Below are positions 26,463 through 35,100 of a DNA stretch of 64,000 bases, one piece after another (the stretch's first letter is position 1; each line of letters starts with the position of its first letter). Source of the DNA: Halalkalicoccus sp. CGA53 (GTDB taxonomy: Archaea; Halobacteriota; Halobacteria; Halobacteriales; Halalkalicoccaceae); assembly GCF_036429475.1 (NCBI RefSeq), contig NZ_CP144124.1:62001-126000 (forward strand). Reading direction: 5' to 3'. Both the position numbers and the translations under genes were made by a program. The notes under the pieces are model-generated. The model was not told the origin of the DNA. It worked only from the letters and a program-made list of their open reading frames with translations, and did no database searches.

Positions 26463-26580
26463 CTAAATGTGTCTTTCATTGATAACTCGCGCGATGATCT
26501 CCTTCTGGATTTCGCTGGTTCCTTTGTGGATTGAGGTGAGCTTCGCGTCACGTTAGAGTCGCTCGGCGTCGTGGTGGCCC
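26463..26580 (-). pseudogene. C-terminal scrap of an acyl-CoA dehydrogenase
   Basis: About 35 codons on the minus strand read ERL-stop-RDAKLTSIHKGTSEIQKEIIAR, then VINERHI-stop, the unmistakable end of a classical acyl-CoA dehydrogenase. The rest of the gene is missing. Unlike the intact gene at 32.5 kb, this scrap comes from the EGTSEIQ-type subfamily. Confidence 0.7.
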
Positions 26581-26638
26581 GTATTTCATACTGCAAACTC
26601 GAGGTCCTACGCGTGTAATAGCAAGATTCGGTGATCGA

Positions 26639-26929
26639 TTAAGCTTCGGCGAGCATCGACCGCACGTACTGATTTTCCCAGTCACAACGCGCTTCGAGCT
26701 CGCGTTCGCCCCGATCAGTGAGGACGTAGGTGTTTTTTCGCCGATCGAGCACTTCTTTCGAGACGAATCCTTTGTGGACGAGCGCGTCGAGGTTCGGATA
26801 GAGCCGCCCGTGATGGACCTCCGTCGCGTAATACTTCTTTATCTCGTCTTTGATTCCAAGGCCGTGCGGATCGCTTATTCCCTCGATGACGTAAAGCAGG
26901 TCACGCTGGAATCCGGTGAAGTCATCCAT
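26639..26929 (-). CDS. PadR-family regulator
   Basis: A 96-aa winged-helix protein. ATG 26929 gives the usual start MDDFTGFQRDLLYVIEG. The core is GLGIKDEIKKYYATEVHHGRLYPNLDALVHKGFV, then EVLDRRKNTYVLTDRGERELEAR, matching small haloarchaeal PadR proteins. No obvious target gene adjoins it; neighbours are IS and gene scraps. Confidence 0.85.
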   Translation of the reverse strand: MDDFTGFQRDLLYVIEGISDPHGLGIKDEIKKYYATEVHHGRLYPNLDALVHKGFVSKEVLDRRKNTYVLTDRGERELEARCDWENQYVRSMLAEA

Positions 26930-26979
26930 ACTACAGTTACAATAATATCCAATGTAATTGTTGTGTGTGTCTATCAAAT

Positions 26980-27724
26980 CCCCTCTACAACTGGCGAGTG
27001 CTCCCGCTCAGAAGGTGAGAGTGAGAGAGGATGATGACCCTAATGACATTAGGCGTCAGAAAGCCCCTCTCAGAAGGGAGTAGCTGAGGGCGAGGTAAAA
27101 AGCCAGCGCCTTCGCCTTGTGTAGTGGCTCTATGGCTCGCTCATCGTACACCCGTATGATAACCCCATCGAGACGATAGAGGAGACCGCTGAGCTTGGAC
27201 GATCCGTTAGACGCCACTTCAAAACGAGGAAGTTCAGCGGGACGCCCAACCGAAGAACAGCCAGACGTCGCCGTGCGTGTCTCATTGATGGCTGGAAACG
27301 CTACCACGCAAGGAATGTTGTGCAAGGTGCGAAACCTGTCGTCAAATCCTGACGTAAGTTTCCGCCAGTCGGCGGCCCCCGACTACTCTAGACGGGCTCA
27401 CCGCTCGTCGGGAGTGGTATGGAAAGCAACCACGGCGGAAGGTGGTTGCGTCTGAGATCTCGCAGGGGGGATGGTTCCCTTTTCGGGCACCCCCTGCGTC
27501 TCACACCACGTTCTAAGAAGCCAAACATTTTTCATCGAAGATATAACGTGAAAACAAACATCTCGAGGGATCATTAACTACAAATTTTCGACTGCGAACT
27601 ACTGGGGGGATTTTCAACTATTAGATTGCCCGAAAAACTGTTCAGCCACGCGATCTCTAAACCCGAACACTCACAGTCGATCGCAGATCGCAGACCGATC
27701 ATGCTGTAATCCTATCGATCAACC
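26980..27724. other. Gene-poor stretch with consecutive hairpins
   Basis: No convincing gene. Between 27310 and 27515 several hairpins follow each other: AGGT-GCGAA-ACCT, CGTCA-AATCC-TGACG, GCAACCAC-8nt-GTGGTTGC near 27425, and CGCAGGGGG...CCCCCTGCG near 27465-27502. The frames across 27056-27455 have no recognisable protein. It may be the 3' end of a lost IS1341/IS605-type element with its structured RNA, or an unrelated small RNA. 27530-27720 is AT-rich and featureless. Confidence 0.4.
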
Positions 27725-28288
27725 TCAGACACCGAATAATCCCAGCTCTCTGAGTTCGTCACAAACCGTCGTGATAGCCTCCTCAGCGTCCTCTGGACGC
27801 TTGCCACCGGTGATGACCAGCTTTCCACTCCCGAATAGTAACGTTACAACACTCGGTTCGTCCATTCGGTAGACCAAACCAGGGAACTGCTCCGGTTCGT
27901 ACTCGACGTTTTCCAGTCCAAGCCCAATCGCGATCGCGTTCAAATTGAGAGACGCACCGAGTTCGCCACTCGTCACCACATTCTGGACAATGATCTCCGG
28001 TGTATCCGGAACGGTCAAACCCAGATTTGAGAGCTCACCGAAGGTAATCCGGATCACTTCTCGGACTTCGCTGCGTGATTGGGCACCCGTACAGACGATT
28101 TTCCCCGATCGGAAGATCAGTGCCGCGGCTTTCGGCGACGAGGTCCTGTAAACGACCCCAGGAAAATTATCGGGATCATATGAAACTCCCTCTAGATCGT
28201 TCGCCAGCGTCTCCAAATTGACCTCCTGGTCGATGCGAGTGGATGCAACGACATTCTCGGTATTGAGCGAAGCAACCGGGTCAGTCAT
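27725..28288 (-). CDS. tbp: TATA-box binding protein (TBP)
   Basis: A 187-aa general transcription factor. It consists of two direct TBP repeats (about residues 8-92 and 98-183): VNLETLANDLEGVSYDPDNFPGVVYR pairs with LNLNAIAIGLGLENVEYEPEQFPGLVYR, and each ends in SGKIVCTG or SGKLVITG. Haloarchaea often carry several TBPs, and copies in accessory regions are usually specialised. The TATAAA element at 28316-28321 lies 28 bp before the ATG, so the transcript is probably leaderless. Confidence 0.95.
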   Translation of the reverse strand: MTDPVASLNTENVVASTRIDQEVNLETLANDLEGVSYDPDNFPGVVYRTSSPKAAALIFRSGKIVCTGAQSRSEVREVIRITFGELSNLGLTVPDTPEIIVQNVVTSGELGASLNLNAIAIGLGLENVEYEPEQFPGLVYRMDEPSVVTLLFGSGKLVITGGKRPEDAEEAITTVCDELRELGLFGV

Positions 28289-28315
28289 GATACGGAACGA
28301 TAGACGAATCTATGG

Positions 28316-28321
28316 TATAAA
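28316..28321 (-). promoter_or_regulatory. Candidate TATA box of tbp
   Basis: TTTATA on the minus strand, 28-33 bp upstream of the tbp ATG, the spacing expected for a leaderless haloarchaeal transcript. Confidence 0.5.
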
Positions 28322-28353
28322 TCACGCTATTAATTTCACAATCATAGATTGGT

Positions 28354-28359
28354 TTTATA
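28354..28359 (+). promoter_or_regulatory. Candidate TATA box of the split dehydrogenase gene
   Basis: TTTATA 20-25 bp before ATG 28379 on the plus strand, again fitting a leaderless transcript. Confidence 0.4.
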
Positions 28360-28812
28360 TGACTAATTTGGCGATTAGATGACAATTACTTATTACGAAT
28401 GGTGGGAACACCCCTCTTTGACGGTATCAGGATTCATTGGTCTCGGAACAATGGGTGGCCCAATGGCTTCCCACCTTGTTCGAGACGGTCACGAGGTTGT
28501 AGTCGTCGACCAGCGATCGGAAGCATTTGCTGCGATTGAGCCAGTGGGTGGAACGGGTGTTGAATCAGCGCAAGAAGTTGGAAAACGGGCGACTGTAATA
28601 CTGTTATCTCTACCCGGCCCGCAGGCAGTCAATACAGTCGTAGCGGACCTAGAGAGTACCCTTAACCGGCTGTGTTGAATCACTAGACGGCGTCAGGATA
28701 GGTCGCTAAATCAAAGGAGTTGAAGCGGGAGAGTCGAGTTGTCCATGACCCAAATCTCCCGCTTCATTGGGGAAGTTGTGCCGGTCGCTCAAAGAGTCAC
28801 TGGTGATAGAGA

Positions 28813-28847
28813 CGAATCCGCCGACCCGAAAGGTGACGGCGGATTCG
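28813..28847. repeat. Perfect inverted repeat in IS5 transposase (11-bp arms)
   Basis: CGAATCCGCCG at 28813-28823 and its complement at 28837-28847, loop 13 bases. The present orientation matches the expected protein (GDGGFADY). Confidence 0.8.
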
Positions 28848-28945
28848 CCGACTATGCCCTCGTTTCCCTGCACTGTCTGCGGATTTACCTCGATACATCC
28901 TACCGAATGACGAGTGACCTGCTCAAGGAGATGCCATAAATAACC

Positions 28946-28978
28946 GGGGAGATCGGCCTTAACGCGGCTGATCTCCCC
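28946..28978. repeat. Perfect inverted repeat in IS5 transposase (9-bp arms)
   Basis: GGGGAGATC at 28946-28954 and GATCTCCCC at 28970-28978, loop 15 bases. Confidence 0.75.
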
Positions 28979-29253
28979 TCACCATCTACGTTGTGTAAGG
29001 TGTTCGACCGGATCAGTATGAGCGTCTGTCGAGTGTTGCTGCGCCAGTCGGCGCAGCTACACGATCCCTCCGAACACGGCGCGATAGACGCCACATTCTA
29101 CGAACGGTCAGCGGCAAGCCGCCACTACTGCCAGCGAATAAGCTACCGCGTCCAGAAGCTGAAAGTCACGAAACTCGTCAACACAGACACTCAAGCCGTC
29201 CTTGACGTTCACTGTTCAACGACCTGAGAAGGAAGTGACGCAGATCTCGTCGA

Positions 29254-29285
29254 GCAGATCGCCCGCCGGAACGCGGGCGATCTGC
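29254..29285. repeat. Perfect inverted repeat in IS5 transposase (13-bp arms)
   Basis: GCAGATCGCCCGC at 29254-29266 and its complement at 29273-29285, loop 6 bases, inside codons for IARRNAGDL. Confidence 0.85.
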
Positions 29286-29469
29286 GGTCTCTGGCCGCTG
29301 ACAAGGGCTACGACAAGCAGTCACTCCGCAAAGCCCTCCGGGAACTCCGCATCAGACCACTGATCAAGCATCGAATCTCCGCACCGTACGACCACGCGCA
29401 TAACGCCAGAATCGACGGACAGCGCTACAATCAACGCTCTATGACGGAGACCGTGAACTCGGCTGTCAA

Positions 29470-29498
29470 GCGCTCGCTCGGCTTCGCCGAGCGAGCGC
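29470..29498. repeat. Perfect inverted repeat in IS5 transposase (13-bp arms)
   Basis: GCGCTCGCTCGGC at 29470-29482 and its complement at 29486-29498 around a 3-base loop, near the catalytic glutamate region. Confidence 0.85.
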
Positions 29499-30518
29499 GG
29501 TCTTGGTTCCGTGAGTTCCGAGAGATCGCTCTGATGTGTGTCGTCTACAACATCAAGCGAACCGTGAAACAGTGAATTCCACCGCCTTATGACGATTCAA
29601 CACAGCCCCTTAACCCCGAGTCGGTCCTGATCGATATGACCACCTAGACACCCAAGACGACGCGAGCGATAGCCGAACGTCTCGTAGATAGCAATGTGAC
29701 TATTCTCGGGGCGCCGGTCAGTGGCGGCGCCTTCGGCGCCGAGAGCGGGACCCTTACTATGATGATCGGTGGTGATCAACCGATATTCGAAGAGGTGGAG
29801 TCTTATTTGGATGCGTTTACTTCAGACACGTTTTGCGTCGGTAATAATCCCGGGTGTGGCCACGCGGTGAAGCTGCTCAACAATTACCTTTCGAATACGG
29901 CGATGGTCGCTACTTCCGAAGCAATCGTGCTTGGGCAGCAGATCTGCCTCGATATCGATACGATGTGTGAAATATTCAACGTCAGTACCGGGCGCAACTC
30001 CGCAACAGAAGACAAATTTCCCGAATACATTTCGGTTGACCGTGGCGTCGGTTTCGCCCTCGGGTTAATGAAAAAACCTTCAACTACTTCCCGAATTCGC
30101 CGAGGATAACGCAATGCCGCTCCTACTAGCGAGCGGTGTCCGAGATCAGGTCGGACGGACACGAGTCCAGTACGGCGAAAATGGCGAAATGACCGACGTC
30201 TACTCCTATCATTTAAACACAATAATGACCGCCGAAGGCCGTCGCTAAGTACAGCGAACTCCACTAAGGAATGGCTCTTCTTCTTCAATTTAACTTTGAA
30301 CGAACCAGGAGGAGGACGATTGCGAACGTGAATTCGTATTAATTTCTGGGTTCTGGGAGGCACCGTATTTGAAATCCCCATTCATACATCAGTAGATTAA
30401 ATTCTTTGGGGAATTTGCCCCAACATTCAAGTACTTACACAGAGTGGCCAGCTACTGAGAGAGATAGCTATGTCACCACCTGCAAATACACAAATAGGTA
30501 TCTTACCCGATAGTGAGG

Positions 30519-31859
30519 ATGAATCAACGACAAGTAAAACTGAATGCGATCATGACTAACCACCGTGGTAATATGATTTTTGATGCCCAGCTCGACCACG
30601 ATGCAAATCAACTTCGTTCCGATGATATCACTGTTTCGGACTATTTAGACAATGTAAAAAATCGATTTGAGGAAATTGAACCAGAAATTCAGTCATTTGT
30701 AGAAGAGGCCCAAAGGTGGGAACGTGTACAAGCATCTGCTCAAGAGATGGTCAATCGATTTTCGAATATTGAAGATCGTCCGCCACTTTATGGGATTCCT
30801 GTGGGCGTCAAAGACATTTTTCATGTCAGTAGTTTACCTACAAAAGCTAATTCAAGTATTCCACCTGAAGCTCTAACAGGAACTCAGGCAGAGACAGTAA
30901 CCAAATTAAAGAGAGCAGGTGCGCTTGTATTGGGAAAAACAGTTACGACTGAATTTGCTTATGCACACCCAGGACCTACACGCAACCCTCACAATATAGA
31001 TCATACTCCTGGTGGGTCAAGCAGTGGATCTGCAGCAGCGGTAGCTAGTGGTCTTTGCCCCCTTGCATTAGGAACCCAAACAGTAGGATCAGTCATTCGA
31101 CCTGCAGCTTTTTGTGGAGTAGTTGGTTTTAAACCTAGCTTTGGGAGGATTTCCATGCAGGGGGTGATTCCTTATGCAAAATCACTTGACCATGTGGGAT
31201 TCTTTACACAGGATATTGCGGGTGCTCGGCGAACAGGTTCCGTTTTGATAGATTCTTGGAATGCAGATACTGAGGGGAGCTTGCCCCGGATTGGTGTCCC
31301 CGCTGAAGAATATCTCTCCTACGCAAACGAAGAGGGAATCACTGCTTTCAAAGATCACATAGAGTTACTGGCTGACGAGGGATTCAATATATTTTATTTG
31401 AATATTCTGGATGATTTTCCCACTATAGTCAACCATCACACAACCGTAAAGTCATCTGAAGCGGCACTTTCACATCATAGTCGATTCGAACAATACCAAG
31501 ACCATTATTCTCAAGTATTAACTGAACAGATTATAGAGGGCCGATCACATAACATCGAAGATCTTGCAATAGGTCGTGCGGGGAGGATAGAATATCGAAA
31601 AGAAATTCAAAGCGCTATGAACAAGGCAAACGTTGATATTATCCTGTCACCACCAGCGCGTGGTCCCGCGCCAGAAGGAATTGACGATACTGGAGACCCG
31701 ATAATGAACCTCCCTTGGACATATGCTGGCCTACCAACCGCGACGATACCTGTCGATAAAATTGATGGCCTACCTTTAGGGATCCAATGCACAGCTCGAT
31801 TTAATAAAGACGAACAATTATTCGAATGGGTGGATGAAATCTATAGGTCACTTTCCTAA
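30519..31859 (+). CDS. Amidase-signature hydrolase, AT-rich
   Basis: A complete amidase of about 446 aa. The catalytic triad is visible: Lys in YGIPVGVKDIF, cis-Ser in TPGGSSSGSAAAVASG, and nucleophile Ser in TQTVGSVIRPAAFCG. The start is uncertain: ATG 30519 is the first, while ATG 30552 and 30573 are possible and match the family's usual length better. Base and codon use are distinctly AT-rich compared with the genes around it, indicating transfer from another source. It could act on amides made by the nitrile hydratase at 46.8 kb. Confidence 0.92.
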   Translation: MNQRQVKLNAIMTNHRGNMIFDAQLDHDANQLRSDDITVSDYLDNVKNRFEEIEPEIQSFVEEAQRWERVQASAQEMVNRFSNIEDRPPLYGIPVGVKDIFHVSSLPTKANSSIPPEALTGTQAETVTKLKRAGALVLGKTVTTEFAYAHPGPTRNPHNIDHTPGGSSSGSAAAVASGLCPLALGTQTVGSVIRPAAFCGVVGFKPSFGRISMQGVIPYAKSLDHVGFFTQDIAGARRTGSVLIDSWNADTEGSLPRIGVPAEEYLSYANEEGITAFKDHIELLADEGFNIFYLNILDDFPTIVNHHTTVKSSEAALSHHSRFEQYQDHYSQVLTEQIIEGRSHNIEDLAIGRAGRIEYRKEIQSAMNKANVDIILSPPARGPAPEGIDDTGDPIMNLPWTYAGLPTATIPVDKIDGLPLGIQCTARFNKDEQLFEWVDEIYRSLS

Positions 31860-32499
31860 ACAGCAGGATTATTGTCGTCATGATTCAACTAATTATTCGC
31901 CATTTAATCATTGAAAAATATCAGATGAAATGTGTAATAACTGTGGCCAGATATTAAGTAATGATAATCAATGTTATTTTGTTGGGCATCAAGTTATCAG
32001 ATTTATAGTGGGCAAATATATTCGTGAATTGTAATTATTCTGCTTTGTTTAATGGCTATTGCGTGGTAGTTGAAGGTTCACAGAGCGTTTCTATGTTAAT
32101 GATGGCGAATATGAAGACAAGTACGTGGAACTGCGATACCGGTCCAATACTCGCACAACAACACTGAGAAAGCCCTTCGTCGTTGTATACGAGCTATTAG
32201 CTATCCTGAGCTGAGCATTGGCATTCACCCAAATAAGCGCGTTGTGTCCTTTCGCAAGTGATCTCGGTTCACGTTGTAAGATCAACGGTTCAACACCAAG
32301 AGCGTAGAGTTTTGAACTTAGTGTGGCAGTTATGAAAGACTTTGTCGTCAGCCACGGTCAGCAGGTTGTCTTCGTTCTGACGGTCGACCAGCAACCCTGT
32401 TATCTCGACTGAAGAACAAGCCGAAGCATGCCGATCCTTAGTCGAGTTTGACAGCTAGTATACACACAAGGAGAATATCAAGTGTCGTGTTCGTGATAT
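31860..32499. other. AT-rich stretch without a convincing gene
   Basis: A 34-codon frame with two cysteine pairs starts at ATG 31929 (MCNNCGQILSNDNQC) but is too short to call. A minus-strand frame at 32091-32285 (LQREPRSLAKGHNALIWVNA) may be a transposase scrap. No RNA gene is seen. Confidence 0.35.
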
Positions 32500-33705
32500 T
32501 CAGAATGACCGGGGCAATCCAAGTGCTTTCTCGCTAACATAGTTTAATGCGAGCTCCTGAGATATTGGCGCAATACGAGCGATACGAGCGTTTCGGAAGT
32601 AGCGTTCGACATCGTACTCACGAGCGACGCCGAACCCGCCATGAGTTTGCACAGCAGCGTCGGCCGCCGTGAATGCAGCATCCGCCGCGAGAAATTTCGA
32701 AGAGTTCGCGAGGATACCGACTTGCTGTCGTTCGAGTTCCTCTATCATTTCCGCTGTCTCGTATACGAGTTCTTTCGCTGCGAGAGTGCGCATATACGCC
32801 TCCGCCAGTGGATGTTGAATTGCCTGATTTTTTCCAATGGGGCGGTCGAACACCTCGCGCTCGTTGGCATATGCAGCGGCACGGTCGATCGCGAGTCTCG
32901 CGTGACCGATGCATTCTGCAGCGATGACTAGCCGCTCGTCATTGAGCCCATCAAGGAGATAGTAAAAGCCTTCGTGCTCTTTTCCAATCCGGTTTTCGAC
33001 TGGCACTCGTAAATCTTCAAGCCAAACCTCAAAGGAGTGCGAGAGATTGAGTGCAGTTTTCGATATCGGTTTCATTTCAATCGCTCCCTGGGCTTTCGCG
33101 TCCGTCATATCGACGAGAAACATCGAAATTCCGTCAGTCTTTTTCGTCGCCTCTTCGGGTGGTTTCGTTCGTGCGACCAACAACATAAAATCGGATACAT
33201 CGAGACGCGAGGTCCAAACCTTTTGTCCGTTAATCACGTACTCGTCGCCATCGCGCTCCGCACGTGTGGTGATAGCTGTCGACTCGGATCCTGCATTCGG
33301 TTCCGTGAGTCCGAGCGCCTGTACTGTCAGCTCGCCCGATGCGAACTTCGGCAGGAGCTCCTCACGGAGTCGTTCGTTTCCGTGCTCCACAATCGGACGG
33401 GAGGTGTATATCGCTCCATGGATCGCCTGACAACCGCCAAACCCGGCGCCGCTAGCAGCGATCTCTTCCATCATAACTACCATTTCTTTGGTGCCGACTC
33501 CGCTTCCCTCATACTCTTCAGGTATTAGCGCGCCGAGCCAGCCATTCTCCGCCAGTAAATCCGCAAAGTCATGTGGATACTCGTTCTTTTCTTCATGCTC
33601 ACGCCAGTATTCGTCCCCGAATTCTTCGCAGATACGACCGATCTCACGCTGAATGAGTTCCTGTTCCATGGACAGTGCTGTGAAATCCCACGTTACGGCG
33701 GACAT
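32500..33705 (-). CDS. Acyl-CoA dehydrogenase family protein
   Basis: FAD-dependent alpha,beta-dehydrogenation of an acyl-CoA, 401 aa. ATG 33705 (MSAVTWDFTALSMEQ) is chosen over the upstream start. Landmarks are ALGLTEPNAGSESTAITTRAE, GQKVWTSRLDVSDFM and AVQTHGGFGVAREYDVERYFRN. The usual catalytic Glu in YEGTSEIQ is replaced by RIAPISQELALN. An acidic residue in LNDERLVIAAE sits where isovaleryl-CoA-type enzymes place their base. It may therefore act on a branched or dicarboxylic acyl-CoA. It is monocistronic. Confidence 0.9.
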   Translation of the reverse strand: MSAVTWDFTALSMEQELIQREIGRICEEFGDEYWREHEEKNEYPHDFADLLAENGWLGALIPEEYEGSGVGTKEMVVMMEEIAASGAGFGGCQAIHGAIYTSRPIVEHGNERLREELLPKFASGELTVQALGLTEPNAGSESTAITTRAERDGDEYVINGQKVWTSRLDVSDFMLLVARTKPPEEATKKTDGISMFLVDMTDAKAQGAIEMKPISKTALNLSHSFEVWLEDLRVPVENRIGKEHEGFYYLLDGLNDERLVIAAECIGHARLAIDRAAAYANEREVFDRPIGKNQAIQHPLAEAYMRTLAAKELVYETAEMIEELERQQVGILANSSKFLAADAAFTAADAAVQTHGGFGVAREYDVERYFRNARIARIAPISQELALNYVSEKALGLPRSF

Positions 33706-33978
33706 ACACACTCGAACGAAACCCTCGATAATTAATGTACCGTTGCCCAACATTCACACGTGCAAAGCCGGAACGATAACACCGGGAAATAGAATTCCTT
33801 TTGAACGGCACTGATTCTCTCTATCACCACTTCCGACGTGAAGTCAGAGAGTTTTAAGAACGGAAACATGACTTTAGTCAAGTAGATTGATTCTGCAAAA
33901 CTGCGCGAGCAGCTTCGCGTCCAACATTTCGTTTTCGTTACTTTAAGCTAAAATCTGGATAGAATCACTGAACGGTAA

Positions 33979-34821
33979 TCACCGTCCAGTGGCTTCGACC
34001 GTATTCTCGAGCTTGCCAATCCACTCTATTTCTACAGTAACAGTGTCTCCACCTTCGAGTTTAATATCCTGAAAGGTACCGACACACTCCGGAGTTCCAG
34101 TTGCAACGAGATCGCCTGGTGTAAGCTCGACCCAACTCGAAACGAATGCCACCAACTCCGCAACGGATTGGATCATCATTTGCGTATTGTCATCCTGGAG
34201 TGTGTCGCCGTTGACGTGAGAAGCGATCTCGAGCGATTGCGGGTCATCAATCTCATCGATGACAACGTACGGGCCGGCTGGCGTCGTGTTCGTCATTGCC
34301 TTTCCGGAGAACCAATCGATGAGGTTGTCATCACCGACTTGAAATCCGAACTGGAGATCCCTTGCGGACGTGTCATTGAGGATCGTGTACCTGGCCACGT
34401 AATCGAGGACTTCATCCAGAGATACGTTGCGAGCCGATTCGCCGATGACTGCGGCGAGTTCTGCTTCATAGTCGATCTCCTGTGTGACATTGGTGTGGTA
34501 GGCGATCGGTTGCTCGTTTCCGACGAGGGTTTGTGGAAGTTCTAGAAAGATCAACGGCCATTCTGGAACAGCGATATCCGACTATTCTGCGTGCGCTTCA
34601 TAGTTGAGTCCAGCACAGAAGATCGTGTTCCGGTCGGTCGTTAGTGGCAAATATTCTATTCTCGACCGGTCGAACGTTTCACCAGTAGCAGTGGCTGCGT
34701 CAGCCGGACGTGATAGGGCGTCCCGAAACGAGTCGAACTCGTTCGTTACACCTCGTACCTCACTATTTTCGAAGACGCCGATTCGGTCCTGGCCCACTAC
34801 GTTGAACCGTCCCAGTCGCAT
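33979..34821 (-). pseudogene. Fumarylacetoacetate hydrolase family protein with one in-frame stop
   Basis: The frame runs from ATG 34821 (MRLGRFNVVGQDRIGVFENS) to 33979 and is broken only by TAG at 34582-34584 within NYEAHAE-stop-SDIAVPEWP. The metal-site residues are intact: DYEAELAAVIG (two Glu) and LNDTSARDLQ (Asp), with the lysine in WFSGKAM. Members hydrate, cleave or decarboxylate beta-dicarbonyl acids. Full conservation outside the stop suggests recent loss. A C-terminal polypeptide from a start near 34554 would lack the N-terminal domain. Confidence 0.88.
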
Positions 34822-34867
34822 GAGTGTATTATCATATTACTCCATATTAGTCCTTCGTATATTACTT

Positions 34868-35100
34868 AAAAAACGGCACGGTTTGGACGAGGAGTTCCTC
34901 GACGGGCGTTCGGTTGTCGAGCGACTGTGCGGGGGATAACAATTGTAGTGGCAAGCGAAGTAAAGAAACCTGTGTCTCACGCATTGTCGATTGTTCCACC
35001 AGTAAGTATGGAGGCGGTCGGTACGCATAGCAAGCGTTTGAGACCACCTTTCGACCAGGTGTCCCTCCGAATAACAGAGTCGACCGATCAGACCTAATTG
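34868..35100 (-). pseudogene. Transposase C-terminal remnant (integrase-like DDE)
   Basis: The minus strand reads GHLVERWSQTLAMRTDRLHTYWW, then FLYFACHYNCYPPH, and in a second frame QSLDNRTPVEELLVQ. This is the end of a DDE transposase. A related but more decayed scrap lies at 38095-38175. The remainder of 34822-35288 holds nothing else recognisable apart from the likely promoter of the gene at 35289. Confidence 0.6.

Larger units (their letters stand above)
28745..29575 (+). pseudogene. IS5-family transposase with two stops
   Basis: A single frame from ATG 28745 (MTQISRFIGEVVPVAQRV) to 29575 (VYNIKRTVKQ). It is interrupted by TAA at 28937-28939 (after DLLKEMP, where the family continues with Gln) and TGA at 29225-29227. 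The DDE landmarks AIDATFYERS, LAADKGYDKQ and the C-terminal TETVNSAVKRSLG with its Glu are preserved. It contains at least five perfect inverted repeats. Recently active, given the intact target duplication, but now disabled. Confidence 0.88.
28660..29615. mobile_element. IS5-family element with 8-bp target duplication
   Basis: A 940-bp element, 28668-29607. The terminal repeat GGCTGTGTTGAATC is present at both ends, inverted at the right. CCTTAACC occurs at 28660-28667 and 29608-29615 as a perfect target duplication. It is inserted in the hydroxyacid dehydrogenase gene. Confidence 0.95.
28379..30248 (+). pseudogene. 3-hydroxyisobutyrate/tartronate-semialdehyde-type dehydrogenase, split by an IS
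   Basis: NAD(P)-dependent beta-hydroxyacid dehydrogenase. The N-terminal part (28379-28667) has the Rossmann motif GFIGLGTMGGPMASHLVRDG. The rest (29608-30248) has APVSGGAFGAESGTLTMMIGG and HAVKLLNNYLSNT with the catalytic lysine. Removing the IS5-type element and one target copy rejoins the frame as ESTLNPESVLIDM. Two further lesions exist: TAG at 29645-29647, and a frameshift in the A-run near 30069, after which the C-terminus reads LQLLPEFAEDNAMPLLLASG to 30248. The gene is dead three times over. Confidence 0.9.

Noticed and set aside
27180-27300. Possible RNase P RNA (GAGGAAGTTC-like box near 27225)
   Set aside because: The later conserved ACAGAAA and GGCTTAC elements of archaeal RNase P RNA are absent, so the short match is not enough.
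32091-32285. Minus-strand frame LQREPRSLAKGHNALIWVNA
   Set aside because: Could be a transposase scrap but I cannot match it to a family, so it is mentioned only in the intergenic note.
29645-34584. Amber codons as pyrrolysine or other recoding
   Set aside because: The affected families have no known need for a special residue here, a TAA case also exists, and haloarchaea are not known to decode UAG with pyrrolysine; decay is simpler.
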